Shown one piece after another: positions 52,651 to 62,027 of a stretch of 64,000 bases of DNA. Location: NCBI RefSeq assembly GCF_000211835.1, contig NZ_AEGR01000018.1:1-64000 (forward strand), read 5' to 3'. The notes beneath the pieces were generated by a model. The model saw only the letters and a program-made list of their open reading frames with translations. It searched no databases and had not been told where the DNA came from. Position 1 is the stretch's first letter. Each line of letters starts with the position of its first letter. This DNA is from Hylemonella gracilis ATCC 19624. GTDB taxonomy: Bacteria > Pseudomonadota > Gammaproteobacteria > Burkholderiales > Burkholderiaceae_C. Position numbers and translations under genes: made by a program.

Positions 52651-54090
52651 ATGACAATACTCAAACAGGACGCCACGGTCTACAACGACACCGTGGTTCG
52701 GCAGTTCGCCATCATGACGGTGGTGTGGGGCGTGGTGGGCATGCTGGTGGGCGTCATCATCGCCGCCCAGCTGGCCTGGCCGGAACTGAACTTCGGCATA
52801 CCGTGGCTGAGCTACGGGCGCTTGCGTCCCTTGCACACCAATGCGGTGATCTTCGCCTTCGGCGGTTGCGGCTTGTTCGCCTCGGCCTACTACGTGGTGC
52901 AGCGCACCAGCCAGGTCCGCCTGTTCGCGGGGCCGCTGGCGTCCTTCACCTTCTGGGGCTGGCAGCTGGTCATCGTGCTGGCGGCGATCACCTTGCCCCT
53001 GGGCTACACCAGCGGCAAGGAATACGCTGAACTTGAGTGGCCCATCGACATCCTGATCGCCCTGGTCTGGGTGGCCTTCGCGGTGGTGTTCTTCGGCACG
53101 GTCGGCACGCGCAAGGTGCGGCACATCTACGTGGCCAACTGGTTCTTCGGCGCCTTCATCATCGCCGTGGCCCTGCTGCACATCGTCAACAGCGCGGCGA
53201 TCCCCGCGGGCCTGCTCAAGAGCTACTCGGCTTACGCCGGCGTGCAGGACGCCATGATCCAGTGGTGGTATGGCCACAACGCGGTGGGCTTCTTCCTGAC
53301 GGCCGGCTTCCTGGGCATGATGTACTACTTCATTCCCAAGCAGGCTGAGCGGCCGGTCTACAGCTACCGCCTCTCCATCGTCCACTTCTGGGCGCTGATC
53401 TTCACCTACATGTGGGCGGGTCCGCACCACCTGCACTACACGGCCTTGCCGGACTGGACGCAGTCGGTCGGCATGCTGTTCTCGCTGATCCTGTTGGCGC
53501 CGTCCTGGGGCGGCATGATCAACGGCATCATGACCCTCAGCGGTGCCTGGCACAAGCTGCGCGATGACCCCATCCTGCGCTTCCTGATCGTCAGCCTGTC
53601 GTTCTACGGCATGAGCACCTTCGAAGGTCCGATGATGTCCATCAAGACCGTCAATGCCCTGAGCCACTACACGGACTGGACCATCGGCCACGTGCACAGC
53701 GGCGCCCTGGGCTGGGTGGGCCTGGTGACCATGGGCAGCATGTACTACCTGATTCCGCGCCTCTTTGGCCAGAAGCAGATGTTCAGCGTCAAGGCCATCG
53801 AAGTCCATTTCTGGGTCTCCACGATCGGCATCGTGATCTACATCGCGGCCATGTGGATCGCGGGCGTGATGCAGGGCCTGATGTGGCGCTCGGTCGACGC
53901 CGATGGCACGCTGACCTACACCTTCGTCGAGTCGGTCAAGGCCACCTATCCCTTCTACGTGCTGCGCCTGTTCGGTGGTCTGCTGTACCTGGCGGGCATG
54001 GTGCTGATGCTCTGGAACGTGGTCAAGACGGCCCTGGCCGGACGCGTGGAGCCGGTGCGCATTCCGAACGTTGCCGCGGCCCACGCCTGA
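52651..54090 (+). CDS. ccoN: cbb3-type cytochrome c oxidase subunit I
   Basis: A 479-residue heme-copper oxidase core with about twelve membrane segments. It reduces oxygen at the heme b3-CuB site with high affinity. Heme and copper ligands lie in [55 protein letters not shown] and [16 protein letters not shown]. Length fits CcoN of betaproteobacteria. It is first in ccoNOQP. Confidence 0.97.
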   Translation: MTILKQDATVYNDTVVRQFAIMTVVWGVVGMLVGVIIAAQLAWPELNFGIPWLSYGRLRPLHTNAVIFAFGGCGLFASAYYVVQRTSQVRLFAGPLASFTFWGWQLVIVLAAITLPLGYTSGKEYAELEWPIDILIALVWVAFAVVFFGTVGTRKVRHIYVANWFFGAFIIAVALLHIVNSAAIPAGLLKSYSAYAGVQDAMIQWWYGHNAVGFFLTAGFLGMMYYFIPKQAERPVYSYRLSIVHFWALIFTYMWAGPHHLHYTALPDWTQSVGMLFSLILLAPSWGGMINGIMTLSGAWHKLRDDPILRFLIVSLSFYGMSTFEGPMMSIKTVNALSHYTDWTIGHVHSGALGWVGLVTMGSMYYLIPRLFGQKQMFSVKAIEVHFWVSTIGIVIYIAAMWIAGVMQGLMWRSVDADGTLTYTFVESVKATYPFYVLRLFGGLLYLAGMVLMLWNVVKTALAGRVEPVRIPNVAAAHA

Positions 54091-54102
54091 GGAGAAAAGA
54101 AC

Positions 54103-54720
54103 ATGGCGCAACAGAAACCCACGGGTCACGAGAAGATCGAGACCAACAACTTCCTGATGATCGTGCTGATCCTGCTGGTGCTGCTGGTCGGCGGCCTGGT
54201 GGAAATCGTGCCGCTCTTCTTCCAGAAGTCCACCACCCAACCGCTGGAAGGCGTCAAGCCCTACACCGCGCTGCAGCTCGCCGGGCGCGATGTCTACATC
54301 CGCGAGGGTTGCTACAACTGCCACTCGCAGATGATTCGCCCCTTCCGCGCCGAGACGCTGCGCTACGGCCACTACTCGGTGGCGGGTGAGTCGGTTTACG
54401 ACCACCCCTTCCAGTGGGGCAGCAAGCGCACCGGCCCTGACCTTGCGCGCGTCGGTGGACGCTACAGCGACGAGTGGCACCGCATCCACCTGAACAACCC
54501 GCGCGACATGGTGCCGGAGTCGAACATGCCGGCCTATCCCTGGCTGGGTAAGAACTTGGTGGATGCCGAGTCCTTGCCGACGCACATGAAGGCGCTGCGC
54601 GTGGTGGGCGTGCCCTACACGGACGAACAGATTGCCCAGGCGCCTGCGGACGTCAAGGGCAAGACCGAGCTGGACGCGCTGATCGCTTTCCTGCAGGTGC
54701 TGGGCACCGCGCTGAAATAA
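54103..54720 (+). CDS. ccoO: cbb3-type cytochrome c oxidase subunit II (mono-heme c)
   Basis: A 205-residue membrane-anchored cytochrome c. A single hydrophobic anchor (about 17-40) precedes the heme site C70-Y-N-C73-H74 ([15 protein letters not shown]). [33 protein letters not shown] (in segments) is conserved and holds the axial Met. It passes electrons from CcoP to CcoN. Confidence 0.96.
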   Translation: MAQQKPTGHEKIETNNFLMIVLILLVLLVGGLVEIVPLFFQKSTTQPLEGVKPYTALQLAGRDVYIREGCYNCHSQMIRPFRAETLRYGHYSVAGESVYDHPFQWGSKRTGPDLARVGGRYSDEWHRIHLNNPRDMVPESNMPAYPWLGKNLVDAESLPTHMKALRVVGVPYTDEQIAQAPADVKGKTELDALIAFLQVLGTALK

Positions 54721-54731
54721 GGAGTACGGAC

Positions 54732-54866
54732 ATGGACATCAACACCCTGCGTTCCGTGGTCACCGTCGCGGGCCTGCTCTGCTTCATCGGCATCGTGGCC
54801 TGGGCCTGGTCCGCGCGCAAGCAACCGGACTTCGAGCAAGCCGCGCGCCTGCCCTTCGAAGAATGA
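54732..54866 (+). CDS. ccoQ: cbb3-type cytochrome oxidase subunit CcoQ
   Basis: A 44-residue protein starting MDINTLRSVVTVAG with one membrane segment (about 8-27) and the usual C-terminal acidic tail (QAARLPFEE). CcoQ stabilises the cbb3 complex. It lies 11 bases after ccoO behind a GGAG and ends 29 bases before ccoP. Confidence 0.9.
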   Translation: MDINTLRSVVTVAGLLCFIGIVAWAWSARKQPDFEQAARLPFEE

Positions 54867-54895
54867 AGACAAGACACTGAAGACGAGAACACATC

Positions 54896-55819
54896 ATGAG
54901 CGACTTCACGCACAACTTCTGGTCGATCTTCATTGGCGCCGTCACCCTCATCAGCATCATCGCCTGCCTGGTGTTGCTGTGGGTTTCCGGCAAGGTCAAG
55001 GTCAAGAACGCGACCGCCGACAACAGCACCGGGCATGTCTGGGACGAAGACTTGCGCGAGATGAACAACCCACTGCCGCGCTGGTGGGTGGGTCTCTTCA
55101 TCCTGACCATTGTTTTTGCCCTGGTCTACCTCTTCTTGTATCCGGGCCTGGGCAAGCACGCCGGCTCCCTGGGCTGGACGCAAAAGGGTGAATACGAGGC
55201 GGAGATGGCCAAGGGCGCGCAGCAGGTGGCGCCGCTGTACGCCAAGTTCTCCGGCATGAGCGTGCCCGATGCCGCCAAGGAGCCGCAGGCGATCACCGTG
55301 GGCGAAAAGCTCTTCTTGAACAACTGCGCCCAATGCCATGGCAGCGACGCGCGGGGCAGCAAGGGGTTCCCCAACCTGACGGACAGCGACTGGCTCTGGG
55401 GCGGCACGCCTGACGCCATCAAGACCACCATCACCCAGGGCCGCACGGGCGCGATGCCTCCCATGGCCGCGGCCCTCGGTGGCGCGGACGATGTGAAGAA
55501 CGTGGCGCAGTACGTGCTCAGCCTCTCCGGCAGCCCGCACGACAGTCTGCGCGCTCAACTGGGCAAGGCCAAGTTCGGTGTCTGCGCGGCTTGCCACGGG
55601 CAGGACGGCAAAGGCAACCCGCTGCTGGGCGCGCCCAATCTGACCGACGATGTCTGGCTGCATGGCTGGGGTGAGAACGCCATCATGGCCATGATCAACA
55701 ATGGCAAGACCAACCAGATGCCCGCGCAAGGCGCGGGACACGGCGGCAAGCTCACGGCCGAGCAGATTCACTTGCTGACGGCCTACGTCTGGAGTCGTGG
55801 CGGTGGCCAAGGCCAGTAG
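54896..55819 (+). CDS. ccoP: cbb3-type cytochrome c oxidase subunit III (di-heme c)
   Basis: A 307-residue membrane-anchored di-heme cytochrome c. Two hydrophobic segments (about 8-30 and 64-82) precede two heme domains: C144-A-Q-C147-H148 and C230-A-A-C233-H234. Axial Met candidates are in TGAMPPMAAAL and TNQMPAQG. WDEDLREMNNPLPRWW is the usual linker motif of CcoP. The end overlaps ccoG. Confidence 0.96.
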   Translation: MSDFTHNFWSIFIGAVTLISIIACLVLLWVSGKVKVKNATADNSTGHVWDEDLREMNNPLPRWWVGLFILTIVFALVYLFLYPGLGKHAGSLGWTQKGEYEAEMAKGAQQVAPLYAKFSGMSVPDAAKEPQAITVGEKLFLNNCAQCHGSDARGSKGFPNLTDSDWLWGGTPDAIKTTITQGRTGAMPPMAAALGGADDVKNVAQYVLSLSGSPHDSLRAQLGKAKFGVCAACHGQDGKGNPLLGAPNLTDDVWLHGWGENAIMAMINNGKTNQMPAQGAGHGGKLTAEQIHLLTAYVWSRGGGQGQ

Positions 55820-57290
55820 CACGGCCGACCAGGTCGGCAAGGTCATCCCGATCGCCGCCGTTGAAGCCGATGGCGGCGAGACCGTGGTCTCGCTCTACGA
55901 GGCCAGCAAGAAGATCTATCCTCGCAGCGTCAGCGGCTACTACGCGCGCTGGCGCTGGGTGCTGGTCTGGTTCACGCAGATCATTTTTTATGGTCTGCCC
56001 TGGCTGCAATGGGGCGAGCGTCAGGCCGTGCTCTTCGATCTGGGGGCACGGCGTTTTTATCTTTTCGGGTTGGTGCTCTACCCGCAGGACTTCATCTACC
56101 TGACCGGCCTGCTCGTCATCTCGGCGCTGTCGCTCTTTCTGTTCACCGCCGTGGCTGGGCGGCAGTGGTGCGGTTATGCGTGTCCGCAAACCGTCTACAC
56201 CGAGATCTTTCTCTGGATCGAACGCAAGATCGAGGGCGATCGCAGCGCGCGTTTGCGTCTCGACGCGGGCGCCTGGAACTTGAACAAGGTGCTGCGCAAG
56301 GGCGGCAAGCACCTGGTCTGGCTGGCCTTGGCGTTGTGGACGGGGTTCACCTTCGTCGGCTACTTCACCCCCGTGCGTGAGCTCTGGGCGGAGTCCTTCA
56401 CCTTCGGCTTCGGGCCCTGGGAATGGTTCTGGGTGAATTTCTACGCGCTGGCGACCTATGGCAACGCGGGTTTCATGCGCGAGCAGGTCTGCAAGTACAT
56501 GTGCCCTTACGCCCGTTTCCAGAGCGCCATGTTCGACAAGGACACGCTGATCGTCAGCTACGACGAGAAGCGCGGCGAATCGCGTGGCGCGCGTTCACGT
56601 CAGGCCGATGCGCGGGCGCTCAAGGCGCAGGGTCTGGGGGACTGCATCGATTGCACGATGTGCGTGCAGGTCTGCCCGACCGGCATCGACATCCGCAAGG
56701 GCTTGCAGTACGAATGCATCAGCTGCGGAGCCTGCGTGGACGTGTGCGACAACGTGATGGACAAGATGGGCTACGCACGCGGCTTGATCCGCTACACCAC
56801 GCAGAATGCCCTGCAAGGCGGCTGGAGCCGTCTGCAGACCTGGAAGCGCGTGTTCCGCCCGCGCGTGCTGGTCTACACCGCCATCCTCTGGGCCATCATC
56901 TTCGGCTTGCTCGCGAGCCTGGCCCTGCGGTCCTCCTTCAAGGTGGACGTGGTGCGCGACCGTGGCGTGCTCGCGCGCATCGTTGTCGGTCCCGATGGAC
57001 GCGGTTTGATCGAGAATGTCTACCGCCTGCAGATCATGAACGCCTCCGAAAACACGCAGCGCTTCCGGATCGCTGTCACCGGCTTGCAAGGCTTGGCGGT
57101 CGTCAGCGACGGCGCGGAGGGAGGCGAGGTGACCGTGGGGCCAGCGCAAGCCCGCTGGTTGGCGGTGCGCGCGCAGCTGCCTTACGAAGAAGGCGAGCGC
57201 ATGGGCACGGGCAGCCACCCCATGCGCTTTGAGATCAGCGCGGATGGCCAGGTGGTGAGGGAGAAATCCGTCTTCCTGGTTCCCCGCTGA
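55803..57290 (+). CDS. ccoG: cbb3 oxidase accessory iron-sulfur protein CcoG
   Basis: A 495-residue membrane protein with a polyferredoxin domain, which reduces copper for delivery to the oxidase. Cluster motifs are CIDCTMCVQVCPTG and CISCGACVDVC; additional Cys motifs (WCGYACPQT, CKYMCPYARF) lie between membrane segments. A C-terminal immunoglobulin-like periplasmic domain starts near residue 390 (RIVVGPDGRGLIENVYRLQ). The GTG at 55803 has a GGAG eight bases upstream and is preferred over the GTG two codons earlier; either start overlaps ccoP. Confidence 0.94.
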   Translation: MAKASSTADQVGKVIPIAAVEADGGETVVSLYEASKKIYPRSVSGYYARWRWVLVWFTQIIFYGLPWLQWGERQAVLFDLGARRFYLFGLVLYPQDFIYLTGLLVISALSLFLFTAVAGRQWCGYACPQTVYTEIFLWIERKIEGDRSARLRLDAGAWNLNKVLRKGGKHLVWLALALWTGFTFVGYFTPVRELWAESFTFGFGPWEWFWVNFYALATYGNAGFMREQVCKYMCPYARFQSAMFDKDTLIVSYDEKRGESRGARSRQADARALKAQGLGDCIDCTMCVQVCPTGIDIRKGLQYECISCGACVDVCDNVMDKMGYARGLIRYTTQNALQGGWSRLQTWKRVFRPRVLVYTAILWAIIFGLLASLALRSSFKVDVVRDRGVLARIVVGPDGRGLIENVYRLQIMNASENTQRFRIAVTGLQGLAVVSDGAEGGEVTVGPAQARWLAVRAQLPYEEGERMGTGSHPMRFEISADGQVVREKSVFLVPR

Positions 57291-57309
57291 GCAGACGGTT
57301 CGAAAGATC

Positions 57310-57582
57310 ATGGAGCAAGACATGCGAGACGCTAAACCTTGGTGGACTTTTGGCTATGTGTGGTTCGTGCTGGCGGGGCCCATCATCGTGGTGGTCGCCA
57401 GCCTGCACACCTTCTGGTTGGCCGCGAGCACGCCGGACCCGGTGCTGGACACCAGCGTGGTGAGCCAGAGCCAGGCGCCCGCGCAGCAGGCGCGCAACCA
57501 TGCGCAGACCGGCGCGCCCGTCGCGGGGCAGATGGACCTGCCAGCCCAAGGGCAGGCCGCGCGAGCCCCGTCGGCGCCCTAG
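57310..57582 (+). CDS. ccoH: Short FixH/CcoH-like membrane protein
   Basis: A 90-residue protein with one hydrophobic segment (about 15-40, VWFVLAGPIIVVVASLHTFW) that resembles the N-terminal membrane part of FixH/CcoH, including PWW at the start. The usual periplasmic domain of about 100 residues is missing; instead there is a short Ala/Gln/Pro-rich tail. It follows ccoG by 19 bases. Assignment rests mainly on position and the membrane segment; it may be a shortened lineage-specific form. Confidence 0.6.
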   Translation: MEQDMRDAKPWWTFGYVWFVLAGPIIVVVASLHTFWLAASTPDPVLDTSVVSQSQAPAQQARNHAQTGAPVAGQMDLPAQGQAARAPSAP

Positions 57583-57647
57583 CGCCCCACGACCCAGGTT
57601 CCGAGCGTCCGATCAAGAAGAAAACAGCCGCCTAGAGGAGTACAACC

Positions 57648-57872
57648 ATGAAGTGGCGCAAACTCATGTGGATCGCGTGGCCGGCATTTTTGGTCGCCGG
57701 ACTGATCGAAATGGTGGTCTTCGCCTTCGTGGATCCGCACGACCTGTATTGGTTTGGCCAGCCGCTGGAGCTGGCACGCGCCGGCGTCTACACGCTGGCC
57801 TTCTTCGTGTTCTGGGCCATGGCGGGCTTGGCCAGCGCGTTGACTCTGCTGCTGGCCAGCGAGCAAGACTGA
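57648..57872 (+). CDS. Small two-TM membrane protein downstream of ccoGH
   Basis: A 74-residue protein with two hydrophobic segments (about 8-30 and 45-69, linked by DPHDLYWFGQPLELARAG). I do not recognise a named family. It has a Shine-Dalgarno (GAGG) and lies 65 bases after the FixH-like gene on the same strand, suggesting it belongs to the cbb3 assembly operon. The 169-base gap behind it to the end of fnr shows no further gene or clear terminator. Confidence 0.6.
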   Translation: MKWRKLMWIAWPAFLVAGLIEMVVFAFVDPHDLYWFGQPLELARAGVYTLAFFVFWAMAGLASALTLLLASEQD

Positions 57873-58041
57873 ACGGTGTGCTCAGACGCCATGGTCAGCG
57901 GGCCAATTGGTTTGGCTTGGACTGGCCTGGCACTGGCAACATGCGCTCTCACCCAGGCACAGAGCCAGGGTGCCTTCGTGGGTTGGAGGTCTGGCGCAGG
58001 CTTGGAGCCAGCGTGGGAGCCGGGAACCCCTGGGCCCGCCT

Positions 58042-58800
58042 TCAATGGCAGGCGGGTTGGACGGCGTTGACGAGGCGGGTCAGTGCGTCGGTGTCGAGGA
58101 TGCGCACGTAGCGCTGCTTGACCTCGACGATGCCGTCTTCCGCGAAGCGCGAGAAAGTACGGCTCACGGTCTCGAGCTTGAGACCCAGGTAGCTGCCGAT
58201 TTCCTCGCGGGTCATGCGCAGGATCAGCTCGGATTGGGAGAAGCCGCGCGCGTGCAGGCGCTGCACCAGGTTCAGCAGGAAGGCGGCCAGCCGTTCCTCG
58301 GCCCGCATGCTGCCCAGCAGCAGCATCACACCCTGGTCGCGCACGATTTCGCGGCTCATGATGCGGTGCACGTGGCGCTGCAGGCCGTTGATCTCACGCG
58401 AAAGGTCTTCGATGCGGTCGTAGGGCATGACGCAGACTTCCGCGTCTTCCAGCGCGACGGCGTCGCAGCTGTGCAGGTCGTTGACGATGCCGTCCAGCCC
58501 GATGATCTCGCCCGCCATTTGGAAACCGGTGACCTGATCACGTCCATCCTCGGTGGTGACGCAGGTCTTGAAGAAGCCGGTGCGGATGGCGTAAAGCGAT
58601 TCGAATTTCTCGCCCGCGTGGAACAGCGCTTCGCCGCGCTTGACCTTGCGCCGCGTGGCGACCACGTCGTCCAGGCGCTCCATCTCCTCGCCGCTCAGGC
58701 CCACGGGCATGCAGAGCTCGCGCAGGTTGCAGTTGGAGCAGGCAACCTTGATCGTGTGCAGATCCATCGAGCGCACGTTGATGGCGGGGCGGTTCGACAT
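58042..58800 (-). CDS. fnr: FNR-type anaerobic regulator (CRP/FNR family)
   Basis: A 252-residue oxygen-sensing regulator. The [4Fe-4S] ligands are C21, C24 and C30 (ACSNCNLRELCM) plus C112 (NDLHSCDAV), matching the FNR spacing. A cyclic-nucleotide-like sensor domain (about 35-150) is followed by a dimer helix and a helix-turn-helix with MTREEIGSYLGLKLETVSRTFSRFAEDG, where E-x3-S-R makes contact with the TTGAT half-site. It is divergent from hemN with an FNR box between them, so it may be autoregulated. The Met at 58800 is chosen; a later Met at residue 12 is less likely. Confidence 0.95.
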   Translation of the reverse strand: MSNRPAINVRSMDLHTIKVACSNCNLRELCMPVGLSGEEMERLDDVVATRRKVKRGEALFHAGEKFESLYAIRTGFFKTCVTTEDGRDQVTGFQMAGEIIGLDGIVNDLHSCDAVALEDAEVCVMPYDRIEDLSREINGLQRHVHRIMSREIVRDQGVMLLLGSMRAEERLAAFLLNLVQRLHARGFSQSELILRMTREEIGSYLGLKLETVSRTFSRFAEDGIVEVKQRYVRILDTDALTRLVNAVQPACH

Positions 58801-58884
58801 GGCGGCTATTGTGACATGGTTGCGCGCGCTGACGGAAGCCCATCGGCCGTGGCTCAAGGGCGAGGGCGGCGATTCCGTCACCTT

Positions 58885-58898
58885 TTGATGCAAATCAA
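58885..58898. promoter_or_regulatory. FNR box between fnr and hemN
   Basis: TTGAT-GCAA-ATCAA is a perfect FNR consensus. It lies 56 bases before the hemN ATG and 85 bases before fnr. A -10-like CACAGT at 58921-58926 sits at the same distance as in the ccoI and ccoN promoters, predicting hemN transcription from about 58933. Confidence 0.7.
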
Positions 58899-58953
58899 CA
58901 TGGGCTCAGCGCCCTCGGTGCACAGTCGGGTACCAACCCGCCGGCATAAGTCC

Positions 58954-60402
58954 ATGCGCAAAGAAACTGACTCCGCCCTTGCCCCCGACGCGCCGTTCGC
59001 GCTCACGCCCGAGCTGCTGCGTCGCCACGACGTGAGCGGTCCGCGCTACACCTCCTACCCGACGGCGGACCGTTTCGTCGAGGCTTTCGGGCCGACGGAC
59101 TACGCCCAGGCCCTGGGGCAGCGGGGCGGAGCGGGGGCCGGTGCCTTGCCGCTGTCGCTCTACGTGCACGTGCCGTTCTGCGAGTCGCTGTGCTACTACT
59201 GCGCCTGCAACAAGATCATCACCAAGCACCATGAGCGTGCGACGGAATACCTGCGCTACCTGGCCCGGGAGGTGGACTTGCATCTGGAGGCCTTGGGGGC
59301 GACGGCCGCGTCGGGCCACGCCCCCGCGATCAGCCAGTTGCATCTTGGCGGCGGCACGCCGACCTTCCTGAATGACGAAGAATTGCGCTCGCTCATGCGC
59401 ATGCTGCAGCGTGCCTTTCACTTCACGCCCGGCGGCGAATACTCCATCGAGGTCGATCCGCGCACCATCGATCCCGCGCGTCTGGACGTTCTGGCCGAAC
59501 TGGGCTTCAACCGCCTGAGCTTTGGCGTGCAAGATTTCGACCCCGCCGTGCAGAAGGCCGTGCACCGTGTTCAGCCCGCGCGCCAGGTCTTTGATTTGGT
59601 GGCGGCGGCGCGCGAACGCGGCTTTGAATCCATCAACATCGATCTCATCTACGGCCTGCCGCTGCAGACGCCGGAGTCCTTCGCGCGCACCCTGGACCAG
59701 GTGGGCGAATTGCGGCCGGACCGCATCGCGCTCTACGCCTACGCCCATTTGCCCGAGCGTTTCAAGCCGCAGCGGCGCATCGATGGCGCCCAATTGCCCG
59801 GCGCTGCGGCCAAGCTTGCCATGCTGTCGGACGCCTTGGCGCGCCTGCAAGGCTTGGGCTATGTCTACGTCGGCATGGATCACTTTGCCTTGCCGGGCGA
59901 CGCCCTCGCAGTTGCGCAGCGCCAGGGCCGCCTGCACCGCAACTTCCAGGGTTACAGCACGCAGCCCGATTGCGACCTGATCGGGTTGGGCGTGTCCGCC
60001 ATCGGGCGCATCGGCGCGACTTACAGCCAGAACGCCAAGACGCTGGAGGAGTATTACGACGCGCTGGACCGCGGCAGCTTCCCCGTGCAGCGGGGCTTGG
60101 CGCTCTCGCGCGATGACCTGGTACGGCGTTCCGTGATCATGGCCTTGATGTGCCAGGGTGAGCTGATGTTCGAGTCCATCAACCTGGCCTGGCTGATCGA
60201 CTTCAAAACGTACTTCGCCGCCGAGTTGGCCATCCTGCGCGGCCTGGCCGAACAAGGGCTGGTCACGCTGGACCTCGACGAACGGCGCGGCGGCATTCAG
60301 GTCACGCCCTTGGGCTGGTACTTCGTGCGCGCCATCGCCATGGTGTTTGACCGCTACCTGCAAGCCGACCGCAACCGCGCGCGTTTCTCGAAGATCCTTT
60401 GA
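58954..60402 (+). CDS. hemN: Oxygen-independent coproporphyrinogen III oxidase
   Basis: A 482-residue radical-SAM enzyme that converts coproporphyrinogen III to protoporphyrinogen IX without oxygen. The [4Fe-4S]/SAM motif is C76-x3-C80-x2-C83 (PFCESLCYYCACNK), preceded by GPRYTSYPTADRF. GGGTPTFL and the C-terminal HemN domain (YSQNAKTLEEYYDALDRG, GWYFVRAIAMVFDRYL) are present. It supplies heme under low oxygen, in line with the neighbouring fnr and cco genes. The ATG at 58954 is chosen; in-frame upstream sequence is the fnr promoter. Confidence 0.96.
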   Translation: MRKETDSALAPDAPFALTPELLRRHDVSGPRYTSYPTADRFVEAFGPTDYAQALGQRGGAGAGALPLSLYVHVPFCESLCYYCACNKIITKHHERATEYLRYLAREVDLHLEALGATAASGHAPAISQLHLGGGTPTFLNDEELRSLMRMLQRAFHFTPGGEYSIEVDPRTIDPARLDVLAELGFNRLSFGVQDFDPAVQKAVHRVQPARQVFDLVAAARERGFESINIDLIYGLPLQTPESFARTLDQVGELRPDRIALYAYAHLPERFKPQRRIDGAQLPGAAAKLAMLSDALARLQGLGYVYVGMDHFALPGDALAVAQRQGRLHRNFQGYSTQPDCDLIGLGVSAIGRIGATYSQNAKTLEEYYDALDRGSFPVQRGLALSRDDLVRRSVIMALMCQGELMFESINLAWLIDFKTYFAAELAILRGLAEQGLVTLDLDERRGGIQVTPLGWYFVRAIAMVFDRYLQADRNRARFSKIL

Positions 60403-60416
60403 GCCAGAATGCCGGC

Positions 60417-61250
60417 ATGTCATCCACCCTGGCCTTGACGGCACTGTTGATGGGGCTGGCCGGTGGGCCGCATTGCGTGGCCATGTGCGGCGCCGCCTGC
60501 GCGGGATTGGCGCGTGCGGCGCGTGGTGCTGGTGCTGGTGCTGGTGCTGTTCAGACGGCGCAACAGCCGGTCCATTTCCAAGGCCGCACTTCGGGATCGC
60601 TGTCCGTCGTGGGTTCGTCAAGCACCGTCTTCTCCGATCTGCCCCTTGTGCTGTGGTTCCAACTGGGCCGGGTGCTGGGGTATGCGGCTCTGGGCGGACT
60701 CGCCGCAGCGTCGATGCAGGGCTTGGGCTGGTTGACGGTGCACTCCGCGGCCCTGCGCCCCGTGTGGTCGCTGCTGCATGTGGCGGCCATCGCCCTGGGG
60801 GTGGTCTTGTTCTGGCGCGCTGCTCAGCCGGTCTGGCTGGAGCAGGGCGCGCAGGCCTTGTGGCGGCGCGTTCAACGCCTGGTGCACCGCCGTTCATCCG
60901 ACCCCGCTGCTCGGGGCGGTGGGGGAGCGGGTGTTGGTCTCCTCCTGATCGGCAGCCTGTGGGCCTTGCTGCCCTGTGGCCTGCTGTACTCCGCTTTGCT
61001 GGTGGCCACCCTCACGGGCCAAGCTTGGCAGGGCGCGGCCGTGATGGCCTTGTTTGCGCTGGGGACGGCGGTGTCGATGAGCTTGGGGCCGTGGTTGTGG
61101 CTGCGCCTGGGGCAGGGCGCCGATGGGCGCAGCCCGTTCTGGCAGAACCTGGGCGTGCGCCTTGCCGGGCTGACCCTGGCCCTCAGCTCGGCCTGGGCGC
61201 TCTGGATGGGGCTGGCGCACGACACGGCGCCTTGGTGTTTGACTGTCTAG
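60417..61250 (+). CDS. SafE/TauE-like (DsbD_2-type) membrane protein of the cbb3 cluster
   Basis: A 277-residue protein with about six hydrophobic segments. It begins LTALLMGLAGGPHCVAMCGAACAG, the Cys-containing motif seen in the cytochrome-biogenesis/SafE-like proteins that accompany cco operons and are thought to help copper or heme handling. A Gly-Ala run at residues 37-44 is encoded by a hexanucleotide repeat. WALLPCGLLYSALLVA marks the second half-repeat. The ATG at 60417 lies 14 bases after the hemN stop; a TTG start within hemN is possible but weaker. Confidence 0.8.
   Translation: MSSTLALTALLMGLAGGPHCVAMCGAACAGLARAARGAGAGAGAVQTAQQPVHFQGRTSGSLSVVGSSSTVFSDLPLVLWFQLGRVLGYAALGGLAAASMQGLGWLTVHSAALRPVWSLLHVAAIALGVVLFWRAAQPVWLEQGAQALWRRVQRLVHRRSSDPAARGGGGAGVGLLLIGSLWALLPCGLLYSALLVATLTGQAWQGAAVMALFALGTAVSMSLGPWLWLRLGQGADGRSPFWQNLGVRLAGLTLALSSAWALWMGLAHDTAPWCLTV
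60525..60548 (+). repeat. Hexanucleotide tandem repeat (GGTGCT)x4
   Basis: Four exact head-to-tail copies of GGTGCT encode four Gly-Ala pairs within the SafE-like protein. Slippage would change length in steps of two residues without a frameshift. Confidence 0.75.
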
Positions 61251-61278
61251 GGCCTTGCCTTAATGCGCAGCGCCGTCT

Positions 61279-62004
61279 TCAAGGGTCCAGCGCGCGCGAT
61301 CGGATCGTCAGCCGATAGCCATCGCGCAGGTTCAGCAGCTCGGTGTAGGCCGGCACCGCCGGAGCGCCGGAGCCCGAGCTGCCCGGTGAGTCGCTTTGGT
61401 ACTGGATCCGCACCACGGTCTCTTGCGCGTTCCCCCAAGTCGCTTGCAGGAGCCGGACTTGGGCCTCCTCCTTGAGCGTCCAGCCGGCGGGCAAGGCCGC
61501 GCGGATGGACTCCGCGGGCCACAGAGCCAGCTGCAGCTCGGAGAGCACACGTTCGCTGCTCAGGCCGGAGGGCCACCAGATGGAGCGTTTCTCGCGTAAC
61601 TGCGTGCCATCCCAATCCAGCACCGCCGCGGTCTGGCCCATGTAGAGCACGACCACGTGCAATGTGCTCGCATCGGCTTCGAGCACGACTTCGATCTGCC
61701 GCTTCACCAGCTTCTGATTCTCGTCTCGGGCCTCGATGACGATGCGTTGTTCCAGCGCCAGGGTGCGTTGAAGTTCCGAAGGGGGCAAGCGCAGCAAGGG
61801 CATGACCGCCGACGCGTCTGCCCCCTGGAAGGCGGGGGGCAAGGAAGCCGCGGCTGTTGGGGCGTTGCCGGGCTCCGGTCGCGCGTCGGCCGGCACCGTC
61901 ACCGGTTGCAGCGTGCCGCAGCCGCCGAGTACAACCACAAGGAGCAGGAGTAGGGGCAGCACCGGGAGGCGCCATGCGGAATGACGTGGGTGAATCGCGA
62001 GCAT
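61279..62004 (-). CDS. DUF3261 lipoprotein
   Basis: A 241-residue predicted outer-membrane lipoprotein. The signal segment LPVLPLLLLLVVVLGGC ends in the lipobox LGGC, and a Pro/Ala-rich linker of about 45 residues follows. Residues about 85-235 match DUF3261 (LLRLPPSELQRTLALEQRIV, VVLYMGQTAAVLDWDGTQL). Such proteins are seen in polyketide/arylpolyene gene sets and elsewhere without known function. The Met at 62004 is used; 62016 is an alternative. The dusA gene diverges from it. Confidence 0.75.
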   Translation of the reverse strand: MLAIHPRHSAWRLPVLPLLLLLVVVLGGCGTLQPVTVPADARPEPGNAPTAAASLPPAFQGADASAVMPLLRLPPSELQRTLALEQRIVIEARDENQKLVKRQIEVVLEADASTLHVVVLYMGQTAAVLDWDGTQLREKRSIWWPSGLSSERVLSELQLALWPAESIRAALPAGWTLKEEAQVRLLQATWGNAQETVVRIQYQSDSPGSSGSGAPAVPAYTELLNLRDGYRLTIRSRALDP

Positions 62005-62027
62005 GTTATGGCGCATGATTCTAAAGA

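Noticed and set aside
52279-54585. A 768-codon open frame opposite ccoN and ccoO
   Set aside because: Low-complexity His/Gln/Asp-rich translation typical of antisense frames; the sense strand encodes invariant oxidase motifs.
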